Made by a program: the position numbers and the translations under genes. Shown piece after piece: positions 18,584-26,992 of a stretch of DNA of 63,258 bases; the first letter of the stretch is position 1, and each line of letters starts with the position of its first letter. The notes beneath the pieces are model-generated. The model saw nothing but the letters and a program-made list of their open reading frames with translations. It was not told where the DNA came from and ran no database searches. Source of the DNA: Paludibaculum sp. (GTDB lineage Bacteria > Acidobacteriota > Terriglobia > Bryobacterales > Bryobacteraceae); the NCBI GenBank assembly GCA_029973955.1, contig JARKQJ010000093.1:1-63258 (forward strand), given 5' to 3'.

Positions 18584-19312
18584 ATGCGCCTCGCCTTCTG
18601 CCTCCTGGCCGCTCTCCTCACCCCCACTCTCTCCGCTCGCACCATCCTCGCCATCGGCGCCCATGCCGGCGACATGGAACTCACCTGCGGCGCCCTCCTT
18701 GCCCATCAGGCCCGCCTCGGCGACCGCGTCGTCCTTCTCCATCTGAGCCTCGGCGAACGCGGCAAGCCTGGCGTTCCCCCCGAAACCTACGCCGCCCAGA
18801 AGAAACGCGAAGCCGCGGAAGCCGCCAAGGCCCTGGGCGCCGAAGTCCTCTTTGGACCCTGGCAGGACGGCGATGTCCCCACCTCCGACGAAGCCGCCCG
18901 CTGGGTCGCCTCTCAAATCAAGTCCGTCCAGCCAAACCTCGTCATCACTCACTGGAAGAACTCCATCCATAAGGACCACTCCGCCGCCCACCGCCTCGCC
19001 GTCAACGCCGTCCTCTTCGCCGCCATCGAAGGCACCCGCACCGTCCGCTCCGTCTACTACGCCGAAAACTGGGAGGACTCCGAAGCCTTCCAGCCCTACC
19101 TCTACTTCACCCTCGAAGATCGCGACGCCGACGACTGGCGCAAAGCCGCCCTCGCCTACGAATTCACCCACGCCCCCTTCTCCGGTTTCGATTACATCCG
19201 CTACTACGACGGCCTCCGCATGCTCCGCGGCGCCGAAGCCCGCCGCCGCCTCGCCGTCGCCTTCGACATCGAACCCACCGGCAAGCGCCGCGTCCTCGAC
19301 TCCCTCCCCTGA
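18584..19312 (+). CDS. secreted PIG-L/LmbE-like protein with altered active site
   Basis: A signal peptide (MRLAFCLLAALLTPTLSA) precedes a LmbE/PIG-L N-acetylglucosaminyl deacetylase-like domain, 242 residues in all. The family motif AHPDDE reads AHAGDME (His27, Gly29, Asp30). The two zinc ligands of the motif are kept, but the Asp that acts as general base in characterised members such as MshB is Gly. The later HKDH keeps the third zinc ligand. NLVITHWKNSIHKDH is otherwise typical. The gene begins 4 bp after the membrane regulator stop, so the two are likely one transcript. It may be a metal-binding relative with a different reaction. Confidence 0.8.
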   Translation: MRLAFCLLAALLTPTLSARTILAIGAHAGDMELTCGALLAHQARLGDRVVLLHLSLGERGKPGVPPETYAAQKKREAAEAAKALGAEVLFGPWQDGDVPTSDEAARWVASQIKSVQPNLVITHWKNSIHKDHSAAHRLAVNAVLFAAIEGTRTVRSVYYAENWEDSEAFQPYLYFTLEDRDADDWRKAALAYEFTHAPFSGFDYIRYYDGLRMLRGAEARRRLAVAFDIEPTGKRRVLDSLP

Positions 19313-19347
19313 ACCCCCCTCCTCCCCAACCCTCTCCTACCCACCCC

Positions 19348-19429
19348 GGGACGGTCATCTGTGTGCCCAATCCACGAACTCCGCAGCCCAACCCGACTCC
19401 ACCAAGCGGACACAGCGGGACCGTCTCCC
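19348..19429. repeat. imperfect inverted repeat, GGGACGGT family
   Basis: GGGACGGTCATCTGTGT at 19348-19364 is matched, inverted, by 19410-19429, whose reverse complement reads GGGAGACGGTCCCGCTGTGT. Shared blocks are GACGGTC and CTGTGT with a 1-nt indel. It lies in the 311-bp gap between the PIG-L-like and CpaE-like genes. Otherwise that gap holds only a good ribosome site (AGGAGAAAGTCG) before 19624; I see no gene in it. Confidence 0.5.
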
Positions 19430-19623
19430 CTCGGCATTCACCTCACCACTCCTGTCCTCTCAGGGAAACCCCTGTCCTTTCCCGGGGCGACTTTCACCCA
19501 TTCGGGCATCGCGGAATTACAGCTCCTGCTTAGGGTGTTTCCCCGATTTGTGTCCGGCTGCATCGGATTCAATATGAATCCAGCAAGTCTTCGGACCGCA
19601 CTCTGCCTGTCAGGAGAAAGTCG

Positions 19624-20835
19624 ATGCTCACTGACCGAATCGCCATCCTCTGGCGCGACCCCGCCATCGCCTCCGAACTCCGCGAACTCGTCACCTCCGC
19701 CCGGCCCTTCCATACCCTCTGTTCCGTCGATCTCAACGATTCCGCTGCCCTCCAAACCTTCTCGAAATCCTTGGAATCCAGCCTCCCCCACGCCGTCTTC
19801 TATGAAGTGGCTGGCTTTGAAGACGTTGCCGAGATCCTGCGGCTTGCCGCCGGCTCACTCCAGCCATACCCGCTCATCCCCTACTACCGCGAAATCCCGA
19901 GCCTCCTTTTTCTCGAACTCCAGCGCTTCGGCATCTGCCGCTTCCTCCATCTCCCCGTCAAACCGGCTGACCTCGAAGCCACCCTCGCCGGCTTCTACCT
20001 GGCGCCCGCTCAACCTGCCCCCGAATCCGAACCCATGGGCAAGATCATCAGTTGCCTCCCCGCCAAGCCCGGTTCCGGCGCCTCCGTCACCGCCTATCAC
20101 CTGGCCCACTCCGCCGCATCAATTCTCAATGCCCGCGTCGCGCTCCTCGATCTCGATCTCACCTGCGGCGTCCAGAGCCTGATCGCCCGCGTCGAACACC
20201 GCTCTTCCCTCAGTGAAATCGTCAGCTCGGTCCACCGCCACGGCCGCGTCCCCGAAGATCGCCTCCTCACTCGCTGCGGCTCCATCGATCTCTTCTGCTC
20301 CTTTTCCCGCTCCCGCTCCGTCCGTATCGATACCGCCCAATTCGCCCAATTTCTGGACGTCCTCCGCCGCACCTATCCGCTGGTCGTCGCCGACCATTCC
20401 GGAAACCTCGAACGCTTCTCCATCCAGGTCCTCGACGCTTCCGCCCTGTCGCTCTGCATCTGCACCGGAGACCACCTTGCTCTAGCCCTCGCCTCCAGCG
20501 TCAGGCAGTTGCTCCAGTCTGAGCCGCTTCAAAACCTCCGGCTCGTCCTCAACCGCCGCGACGCACGCTTCACCATCGATGCTCGCGCGCTGGAAGAGCG
20601 CATCGGCCTGCCCGTGATCGGCTCTCTCCCCAACTGCTTCGCCGGCCTCCAACACGCCGTCCGAACCGGCTCCGCTCTGCGCCCATCTTCCGCCTATGGC
20701 GGAGCCATCCAGACTCTCACCGCCTCCGCCCTCCACCACGCCGGGCTCTCCCCGGTTCTCCCTCAGGAGCCCCGCCAGGGCGGCATCCTCGCCGCCTTCG
20801 GTCTCGGCGGCCAGAACCTCCTCCACTACTCCTGA
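19624..20835 (+). CDS. CpaE/MinD-like protein with degenerate P-loop
   Basis: A 403-residue protein. Residues 1-130 resemble a response-regulator-like receiver fold with no clear phosphoacceptor Asp. From Met138 a MinD/ParA/CpaE-type ATPase begins. The deviant Walker A that should read xKGGxGKT is PAKPGSGAS (146-154): the signature Lys148 is kept, but the P-loop Lys is Ala153. VALLDLDLTCG (Walker A') and LVVADHSGN (switch II) are recognisable. CpaE proteins localise type II secretion-like (Tad) pilus machinery. No pilus genes are adjacent, so it is an orphan here. Loss of the P-loop lysine suggests weak or no ATP hydrolysis. Confidence 0.75.
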   Translation: MLTDRIAILWRDPAIASELRELVTSARPFHTLCSVDLNDSAALQTFSKSLESSLPHAVFYEVAGFEDVAEILRLAAGSLQPYPLIPYYREIPSLLFLELQRFGICRFLHLPVKPADLEATLAGFYLAPAQPAPESEPMGKIISCLPAKPGSGASVTAYHLAHSAASILNARVALLDLDLTCGVQSLIARVEHRSSLSEIVSSVHRHGRVPEDRLLTRCGSIDLFCSFSRSRSVRIDTAQFAQFLDVLRRTYPLVVADHSGNLERFSIQVLDASALSLCICTGDHLALALASSVRQLLQSEPLQNLRLVLNRRDARFTIDARALEERIGLPVIGSLPNCFAGLQHAVRTGSALRPSSAYGGAIQTLTASALHHAGLSPVLPQEPRQGGILAAFGLGGQNLLHYS

Positions 20836-20839
20836 CCGC

Positions 20840-22237
20840 TCAGTTCTTATACACGGTCATCGTCTGCTTTACCGTCTTCCGCCACTCCTCGATCGGCGGC
20901 GCCCCGATCCCCTCGAAGTACTTCGTCAACTCCTCGTGGAACTCCGCGCGCTGCTTCCCATAGCCCGCCTCTCCCAGCACGTTCCGCGTCTCTCCCGGAT
21001 CGGCTTCCAGGTCATACATCTCGCTCTCGAACCCGTCCGCGCGCTCGATATACTTCAGGTTCTTCGTCCGCACGCTCCGCACGTTGGCGTACTCAAAGTA
21101 CAGCCGCGTCCGCCACTCCTTCGGAGCCTGGCCCCGCAGAAACCCCGCATAGCTCCGTCCCACTCTCCGCTTCTCCGCTGGCGCCTTCAGCCCCAGGTAA
21201 TCCAGCAGGGCAGGGAAGAAGTCGTAGCTCGACACCATCGCCTCCGGCGTCGCGGGCCGGATCCGCCCGGGATGGTTCCAGATCAGCGGTATCCGGATCG
21301 ACTCCTCCAGCATGTTGAACGGCCACGTGCCGTTGCCTTTGCCCCACACCCCATGGTGCCCCGCATTCCACCCCTGGTCCGCCGCGAAGATCACCAGCGT
21401 GTCCTCTCTCAGCCCCATCTCCTCCAACCGCCGCACCACCCGCCCCACATTGGCGTCCAAGCCCGTGATCAGCCTCGAATACCCCCGCGGCGACGAGTCC
21501 ATAAACAGCCGCTTCGTCCCCGCGTTGATCTGCTTGTGCGGCGGCAGCTTCGGAAAGTCCCGGAACGCGCAATTCTCGTATGGCGCGTCATACGCCGCCG
21601 GCGTCGGATCGTAGGGCGTGTGCGGCGCATAAAACGGCACGAACAGGCAGAATGGATTCTCCTTCTTCTGCCGGCTCAGAAAATCGAGCGCAAAATCGCC
21701 CACCGAGTCCGTCTTGAACTTCCCCGTCTTCTTCCGCACTCCGTTGTGTACGAACTCCGGGTCCAGATACGTGCCCCCGCCGCCTGGCACCGTCGCCCAA
21801 TAGCTGAAGCCCCGTTGCGCCTCGTCGTCGTGGCCCATGTGCCACTTGCCCGTCATCCCCAGCGTGTAGCCCGCCTGCGCCAGCACTTCGCTCCAAGTCA
21901 AGTGGCCGTCCAGCCACGCCCGCGACTTCGGCCCGAACGCATCTTCCGGAATCAGCCAGTCCTGCACGCCGTGCGTCGAAGGCAGGCAGCCCGTCATGTA
22001 CGTCATGCGGCTCGGCGAACACACCGGCGTCGAGGCGAACGCCTGCGTAAACCGCGCCCCGCCGCGCGCCAGCGCGTCGATGTTCGGAGTCTGAATGTCC
22101 TTCGCGCCATAGCAGCCGTTCGCCCACGCGCCGTGGTCGTCTGTCAGAAAGAACACGACGTTCGGCCTCGCCGCGCTCCTGCTCTTTGTCTGGATGAATG
22201 GCGCTGCGGCCAGTAGCGATCTTCTGCTCAATTTCAT
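20840..22237 (-). CDS. secreted sulfatase (formylglycine-dependent, S1 type)
   Basis: Hydrolyses sulfate esters, probably on polysaccharides. The start MKLSRRSLLAAAPFIQ (twin-arginine-like leader) overlaps the upstream gene stop as ATGA and gives 465 residues. NVVFFLTDDHG provides the metal-binding Asp pair (33, 34). VCSPSR contains Cys73, the residue converted to formylglycine. GKWHMGHDD and VIFAADQGWNAGHHG supply further active-site residues. A C-terminal MYDLEADPGETRN is typical of S1 sulfatases. No sulfatase-maturing enzyme lies in the window. The upstream co-transcribed gene encodes a small membrane-anchored protein. Confidence 0.92.
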   Translation of the reverse strand: MKLSRRSLLAAAPFIQTKSRSAARPNVVFFLTDDHGAWANGCYGAKDIQTPNIDALARGGARFTQAFASTPVCSPSRMTYMTGCLPSTHGVQDWLIPEDAFGPKSRAWLDGHLTWSEVLAQAGYTLGMTGKWHMGHDDEAQRGFSYWATVPGGGGTYLDPEFVHNGVRKKTGKFKTDSVGDFALDFLSRQKKENPFCLFVPFYAPHTPYDPTPAAYDAPYENCAFRDFPKLPPHKQINAGTKRLFMDSSPRGYSRLITGLDANVGRVVRRLEEMGLREDTLVIFAADQGWNAGHHGVWGKGNGTWPFNMLEESIRIPLIWNHPGRIRPATPEAMVSSYDFFPALLDYLGLKAPAEKRRVGRSYAGFLRGQAPKEWRTRLYFEYANVRSVRTKNLKYIERADGFESEMYDLEADPGETRNVLGEAGYGKQRAEFHEELTKYFEGIGAPPIEEWRKTVKQTMTVYKN

Positions 22238-22617
22238 GTCTTTGGTTTCAATACCCCGTGCAGCGGAATGCCCCGCTCGATGTGGCGGATGGCTTTCATT
22301 AGCTCGTGCTGGCACAGTTCCTTCGCGTGATTGCACGCCTTTCCTGTCTCGTGCGCGTGCAGCTCCGGCAGTGCCCGGACGTCCCCAATCTGCCCTAGCG
22401 CCCACACCGCCATGTTCCTCTCCGCCATCGGGCAGCTGGCGCACTCCACCTGCTGCATCAACCCCTCCACCCGGTCGCCGCCAAACTTCTCCGAAGCCCG
22501 CTGTGAAACGCGATACGCCGTTACCCCAATGTAGCCTTCCAGCCCCACAACTCCCACCACCAGGCAGCCCAAAACCGCTCCAGCCATCTTCCAGCGCTGT
22601 GAAGTAGAAGCCGTCAT
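22234..22617 (-). CDS. small membrane-anchored protein, single HEAT-like repeat
   Basis: 127 residues. One N-terminal membrane helix (about 12-32, AGAVLGCLVVGVVGLEGYIG) is followed by a soluble part with ECASCPMAERNMAVWALGQIGDVRALPEL. The last segment looks like one HEAT/PBS-lyase repeat, preceded by a CxxC pair. The C-terminal half, rich in His and Cys (HAHETGKACNHAKELCQHEL), could bind metal. I know no family. The stop overlaps the sulfatase start by 4 bp, so a shared role with the sulfatase is possible. Confidence 0.75.
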   Translation of the reverse strand: MTASTSQRWKMAGAVLGCLVVGVVGLEGYIGVTAYRVSQRASEKFGGDRVEGLMQQVECASCPMAERNMAVWALGQIGDVRALPELHAHETGKACNHAKELCQHELMKAIRHIERGIPLHGVLKPKT

Positions 22618-22685
22618 CGCGCAACCTATGGCCTCCAGCTTACACCCGGTCCCCGCTGCTCGTCCCCCCGCGATAGCATCTTGTT

Positions 22686-23810
22686 GTGACTCGCAGAGAA
22701 TCTCTCGCCGCCCTCGCGCCGCTCTTCACCGCGGCCGCCCCTGATCCAGCCGTCCGCATTGGCATCGTCGGTGGCCGTTTCGGCGCCGGCTTTCAATGGC
22801 ATCTCGATCCCGACTGCCGCGTCGATGCCGTCTGCGACCTCCGCGACGACGCTCTCGACAACCTCACCAGGGCCTACGGCTGTTCCAATCGCTACAAGTC
22901 CTTCTCCGAGATGCTTCGTCATCCCGGCCTCAATGCCGTCGGCATCTTCACCCCCGCGCCGCTCCACGTCCCCATGGCCGTCGAAGCGCTCAAGGCCGGC
23001 AAGCACGTCATCAGCGCCGTCCCTGCCGGCATGAACGTGGAAGAACTCGAACTCCTCCTCGAAACCGTCAGGAAGACCGGCCTCCGCTACATGATGGCCG
23101 AAACCAGCTTCTATCGCCCTGAGATCATCACCTGCCGCCAGTGGGCCGCCGAAGGCCGCTTCGGGACCATCTTCCACTCCGAAGCCGAATACCACCACGA
23201 AGGCCTCATCTCCCTCATGTTCGAAAAGGACGGCAAGCCCACCTGGCGCCATGGCTTCCCGCCGATGCACTACCCCACCCACTCCACCGGCCTGGTTATC
23301 CCCGTCATCAACGAACGCTTCCGCGAAGTCTCCTGCCTGGGCTGGGGCGACGGCCACGAAGTCCTCAACTCCAACGTCTACAAGAACCCCTTTTGGAGCG
23401 AAACGGCTTTCTTTAAGACCTCTTCCGGCCGCGCCGCACGCATCATGGTGAGCTGGCACATCTCCGCCGGAGAAGTCGAGCGCGGCCTCTTCTACGGCGA
23501 CAGGATGTCCTATGTCATGCAGCGCCCCGAAGGCTCTCCCAACACCGTCTTCACCTCCTCCAAGGGCACGCCGCGCCAGGAATCCGACCATTTCGAGAAA
23601 CTGCCCGCCTCCATGCGCGTGAAGACCGGCCACGGCAACTCCCACACCTTCCTCACCCACGAGTTCGTTCGCGCCGTCGCTGAAAACCGCCACCCCACCG
23701 TCAACGTCTGGGAAGCCATCGCCTACACGCTGCCCGGCATCGTCGCCCACCAGTCCGCCCTGCGTGGCGGAGAAACTTTGAAGATTCGCGACTACGGCCG
23801 CGCCAGTTGA
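22686..23810 (+). CDS. Gfo/Idh/MocA-family oxidoreductase
   Basis: A 374-residue NAD(P)-dependent sugar oxidoreductase of the Gfo/Idh/MocA family. It starts at GTG 22686 with a short twin-arginine-like leader (MTRRESLAALAPLF), so it may be exported with bound cofactor like glucose-fructose oxidoreductase. The Rossmann motif is IGIVGGRFGAGFQWH; the middle carries FTPAPLHVPMAVEALKAGKHV, where family members have EKP but this protein has SAVPAG, so the usual conserved Lys of EKP is missing. HYPTHSTG supplies conserved histidines. The substrate cannot be inferred. It is divergent from the sulfatase pair and followed at 47 bp by a CAP-domain gene. Confidence 0.88.
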   Translation: MTRRESLAALAPLFTAAAPDPAVRIGIVGGRFGAGFQWHLDPDCRVDAVCDLRDDALDNLTRAYGCSNRYKSFSEMLRHPGLNAVGIFTPAPLHVPMAVEALKAGKHVISAVPAGMNVEELELLLETVRKTGLRYMMAETSFYRPEIITCRQWAAEGRFGTIFHSEAEYHHEGLISLMFEKDGKPTWRHGFPPMHYPTHSTGLVIPVINERFREVSCLGWGDGHEVLNSNVYKNPFWSETAFFKTSSGRAARIMVSWHISAGEVERGLFYGDRMSYVMQRPEGSPNTVFTSSKGTPRQESDHFEKLPASMRVKTGHGNSHTFLTHEFVRAVAENRHPTVNVWEAIAYTLPGIVAHQSALRGGETLKIRDYGRAS

Positions 23811-23857
23811 TCCCCACTGCAACCCGCCGCCGCCGGCACGCGTCCATTGGGACGCCT

Positions 23858-24271
23858 ATGTTCATCCTCGTCCTACTGGCCACGCTCTCCAGCCCGTCGG
23901 TCGAGCGAGACGTTCTCGCCAACGTCAACCGCTACCGCGTTGAGCACAAGCTTGCGCCGCTCGAATGGAGCGAACCCGCCGCCGAAGAGGCCCGCGGCCA
24001 CTGCCGCCAGCTCCTCTCCGGCCCCGTCACCGCGCCGCACGCCGGGTTCGACTCGCGGCTCGCCCGCCTCCGCCGGAAGGTGAACTTCCGCGCCGCCGCC
24101 GAAAATGTCGGCCTCATGTCGCTCTCTTCCAAGGCCGCCGAAACCCTGGTCGGCATGTGGTCCCGCAGCGACACCCACCGCCGCAACCTGGAAGGCCCCT
24201 TCGCCCAATCCGGCATCGGAGTTGTCCAATCCAACGGCATGATCTGCGCCACCCAACTCCTCCTCCAATAA
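23858..24271 (+). CDS. secreted CAP-domain (SCP/PR-1) protein
   Basis: 137 residues from MFILVLLATLSSPSVERD, which gives a short signal peptide; a TTG further upstream would add 17 residues without benefit. The CAP fold is seen in VLANVNRYRVEHKLAPLEWS, the two central histidine regions (GHCRQLL, TAPHAGFDSRL), AENVG and MWSRSDTHRRNL. Ser, His and Glu positions typical of the CAP cavity are kept. Bacterial CAP proteins are extracellular with roles that are mostly unknown. The stop is followed 10 bp later by one arm of an inverted repeat. Confidence 0.85.
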   Translation: MFILVLLATLSSPSVERDVLANVNRYRVEHKLAPLEWSEPAAEEARGHCRQLLSGPVTAPHAGFDSRLARLRRKVNFRAAAENVGLMSLSSKAAETLVGMWSRSDTHRRNLEGPFAQSGIGVVQSNGMICATQLLLQ

Positions 24272-24281
24272 AAAGGTGTAA

Positions 24282-24429
24282 TTTTGGGGACGGTGCACTA
24301 AATCCCTAAACTCCTCCCTCCCCGCGAGGCCTGCCCCCACCTGTTTTCAACCATCTACATGCCATCTCCACGCCAGGAAGCCGGTTTTCCGGCCCTCGAA
24401 TTTAGGGATTTAGTGCACCGTCCCCGAAA
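24282..24429. repeat. 29-bp terminal inverted repeats around a 90-bp core (MITE/REP-like)
   Basis: The left arm 24282-24310 contains GGGGACGGTGCACTAAATCC. The right arm 24401-24429 is its reverse complement with a single mismatch over 29 bp. The core of 90 bp is non-coding. Similar arms flank REP-associated tyrosine transposase (RAYT) genes in other bacteria as I recall; no transposase is present here. It abuts the 3' end of a decayed GH5 gene. Confidence 0.75.
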
Positions 24430-24477
24430 TACGTGGTTTCTTCGCCTATTGGCCCTTCTCCCGAACTCGCGCCTCCC

Positions 24478-25095
24478 TCAATGCCGCTGCAGCTACTCCA
24501 GCAACTTCTGATCCACCCGATCCCCGTACCACTCCCGATACTCTGCCTCGACCCTGCCCGAATCCACCACTCCAAACGCACCCTGAAAGTTCCCCTGAGT
24601 CCACCCGATCCCGTGCCCCTCCCGTGCCCCTCAATGATCTCCAGCACATCCCCCAACCACCCCAGAAACACCCCCTGATGCGTCTTGTTGCAGCACCCGG
24701 CCTCGCCGCAACGAACCCCAATCCCCCTCCTCGCCAACTCTCCCCATGGCGCATCGGGCCCCTCCACATTGGCCCGCCCCTACCGCACGCTCCCATCCTC
24801 ATTCCTCACCGGCCAAGCCGGCTCCGGAAAGTCCATCCTCTGATCGACCCACGCCGCCCGTTAGTGCGAAACCACCGAAGGCGAGTCCGCATGCACCGGC
24901 TGCCCCACGCCCGCCCAAACCATCTCGTCCACCACCTCGTTGCCCACCGACAGCCCATCCATGATCACCGTCCGCCCCGGCGACTCCCTCTGAATCGCAT
25001 TCGTCGCCCGCAGCATCCCCAGCGCATTGTCCTCCCGCGTCATGTGCCCGTCCCGCGGCGCCGGAGCCTCGTTCAGCAGGCTGAACGACAGCGCG
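24478..25095 (-). pseudogene. decayed GH5 (cellulase-family) glycoside hydrolase, 5' truncated
   Basis: Translating the minus strand recovers the last two thirds of a GH5 enzyme. SLLNEAPAPRDGHM has the acid/base Glu of the NE motif. A run from MTREDNALGM to VVSH follows, and later GVRCGEAGCCNKT has the nucleophile Glu. Lesions: TAA at 24861-24863, TAG at 24780-24782, an 11-bp tandem duplication (CCGTGCCCCTC twice, 24611-24632) that shifts frame, and TAG at 24493-24495 five codons before the original TGA. Correcting the shift restores GHGIGWTQGNFQGAFGVVDS. The N-terminal barrel is gone; homology stops near 25095, 50 bp from the ACT-domain gene. Functional enzyme is not expected. Confidence 0.75.
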
Positions 25096-25141
25096 TATCA
25101 CAAAGGCACGCCGCTTCCTGGGATCTCTCCCAAGACCTTAT

Positions 25142-25573
25142 CTACTCGCCGAACAGTTCCGGCCCACCCAGCACCTGGAACCCCGCCTCCTGCAGCGTCG
25201 TCATCGCTGCGTCCGGCCGGTCGAACCGGAAGATCAGCACCGCCTTGCCCGCGCGCCCCTCGGCGAACGCATACATATACTCGATGCTCACGCCCGTTTT
25301 TTCCAGCGCCTCCAGGACATCGGTGAGCCCGCCCGGATGATCCGGGATCTCCACCGCGATCACCTCCGTCGTCCGCGTCAGCAGCCCGGCTCCGTTCAGC
25401 ACCTCCGTCGCCTGCTGCCAGTCCGACACTAGCAGCCGCAGAATCCCAAACTGCTGCGTGTCCGCCAGGCACAGCGCGCGGATGTCGATCCCCGCCTCCG
25501 ACAGCAGCCGGCACGGCCTCCGCAGCGCCCCCGGCTCATTCGCCAGAAACACCGAAATCTGTTCGAGTTTCAT
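25142..25573 (-). CDS. ACT-domain protein downstream of paaK
   Basis: 143 residues made of two ACT domains in tandem: [19 protein letters not shown] (1-70) and [22 protein letters not shown] (70-140). The paired GxL turns (EPGAL, HPGGL) are the usual ligand-binding sites for amino acids. Its start overlaps the stop of phenylacetate-CoA ligase as ATGA. Such ACT proteins commonly follow paaK homologues and may sense an aromatic amino acid or its breakdown product. This role is inferred from position. Confidence 0.88.
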   Translation of the reverse strand: MKLEQISVFLANEPGALRRPCRLLSEAGIDIRALCLADTQQFGILRLLVSDWQQATEVLNGAGLLTRTTEVIAVEIPDHPGGLTDVLEALEKTGVSIEYMYAFAEGRAGKAVLIFRFDRPDAAMTTLQEAGFQVLGGPELFGE

Positions 25574-26907
25574 GCCTTCCCTCCCGACTCGCTCCGCCGG
25601 TCCAACACCCTCTTCGCCTTACCCTCGCTCCGCGGGATCGTGTTCGGAGCCATCAGCCGTACGCCCGCCCGTATGCCCAGCACGTGGTCCAGGCTCTTCG
25701 TCAGCCGTGCCTGCAGCTCCTCCAGCGCCCCCACCTTGTCGCTGAAGACCTCCGGCGTCACCTCCACCTGCACCTCCAAATCGTCCAACCCGTGCGAGCG
25801 CGTCAGCACGATCTGGTAATGCGGCAGCGTCCCTTCCACCGCCAGCAGCGCCGCCTCCACCTGCGACGGGAAGACGTTCACCCCGCGCAGAATCAACATA
25901 TCGTCGCTGCGCCGCCCGATCCTTCGCATCCGCCGCAGCGAACGCCCGCACTCGCACGGCTCCACCTCCAGCGAGGTGATGTCCCGCGTCCGGTAGCGGA
26001 TCATTGGCATCGCAAACTTGCTCAGCGTCGTCAACACCAGCTCGCCCTCCGCCCCCGCCGGCAGAGAATGGCCCGTGTCCGGATCGATGATCTCCGGATA
26101 GAAATGGTCTTCGAAGATGTGAAGCCCGTTCTGGCACGGGCACTCGATCGCCACGCCCGGCCCGATAATCTCACTCAGGCCATAAATGTCGAACGCGCGA
26201 ATCCCCGCCGCCGTCTCCGCGTGCTTGCGCATTCCGTCCGTCCACGGCTCCGCTCCGAAGATCCCCGCCCGCAGCGGCAGAGACTTCAAATCCACACCCA
26301 GCTCCCCGGCCCGTTCCACCAGGTGTACGAAGTACGACGGCGTGCAGCAGATCGCCGTCACGCCAAAGTCCCTCATCACCTGAATCTGCCGGTCCGTGTT
26401 TCCGCCGGAGATCGGGATCACCGTCGCGCCCAGGCCCTCCGCGCCGTAGTGCGCGCCCAATCCGCCCGTGAACAGCCCGTACCCGTAGGAGTTCTGAATG
26501 ATGTCGCCGGCGTGCAGCCCGCAGGCCGCGAACGAACGCACCATCACCGAGGTCCACACCGCGACGTCTTCCTTCGTGTACGCCACTACGATCGGCCGGC
26601 CCGTGGTGCCCGAAGACGCGTGCAGCCGGACCACCTCTTCCAGCGGGCTGGCGAACAGCCCAAAGGGATACGTGTCCCGCAGATCGCCCTTCGTCGTGAA
26701 GGGCAGTGCCGCCAGATCATCGAGCGAACCCAGATCGTCCGGCGTCAGCCCGCGCTCCTCCATCCGCTGCCGGAACAGCAGAACATTCTCGAAGGCGCGC
26801 TTCACGATCTTTCTCAGCCGGTCCAGTTGCAGCGCCCGCAACTGCTCCGCCGGCAGGTAATCCGGCGTGCTGGCCGGATGAAACCCGTATGTCCCGTTTC
26901 GCTTCAT
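25570..26907 (-). CDS. paaK: phenylacetate-CoA ligase
   Basis: Activates phenylacetate (or a related aryl acid) to its CoA thioester with ATP. 445 residues, standard for the family. The AMP-binding motif is [11 protein letters not shown]. The adenylate-forming core [10 protein letters not shown] and the hinge [13 protein letters not shown] with [15 protein letters not shown] are all present. No paaABCDE monooxygenase is nearby, so this is not the full aerobic phenylacetate pathway. Pairing with an ACT-domain gene suggests a role in aromatic amino acid breakdown or indole-acetate metabolism. Upstream lie 85 bp and then the end of kduD on the same strand. Confidence 0.93.
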   Translation of the reverse strand: MKRNGTYGFHPASTPDYLPAEQLRALQLDRLRKIVKRAFENVLLFRQRMEERGLTPDDLGSLDDLAALPFTTKGDLRDTYPFGLFASPLEEVVRLHASSGTTGRPIVVAYTKEDVAVWTSVMVRSFAACGLHAGDIIQNSYGYGLFTGGLGAHYGAEGLGATVIPISGGNTDRQIQVMRDFGVTAICCTPSYFVHLVERAGELGVDLKSLPLRAGIFGAEPWTDGMRKHAETAAGIRAFDIYGLSEIIGPGVAIECPCQNGLHIFEDHFYPEIIDPDTGHSLPAGAEGELVLTTLSKFAMPMIRYRTRDITSLEVEPCECGRSLRRMRRIGRRSDDMLILRGVNVFPSQVEAALLAVEGTLPHYQIVLTRSHGLDDLEVQVEVTPEVFSDKVGALEELQARLTKSLDHVLGIRAGVRLMAPNTIPRSEGKAKRVLDRRSESGGKA

Positions 26908-26992
26908 GAATCTTTCAAGCCCGAAGCGATCAGACTATCAGACCTCTAGTTCTGAAAGAAACTTGGCCGTGAAACGGCCGCCGCCGCCGCGC

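Noticed and set aside
19313..19623. c-di-GMP or other riboswitch ahead of the CpaE-like gene
   Set aside because: No conserved riboswitch core could be found; only the inverted repeat and a ribosome site are evident.
24624..25340. Plus-strand frame of 238 codons over the GH5 remnant
   Set aside because: Pro/Arg/His-rich shadow; the meaningful reading is the decayed GH5 on the minus strand.
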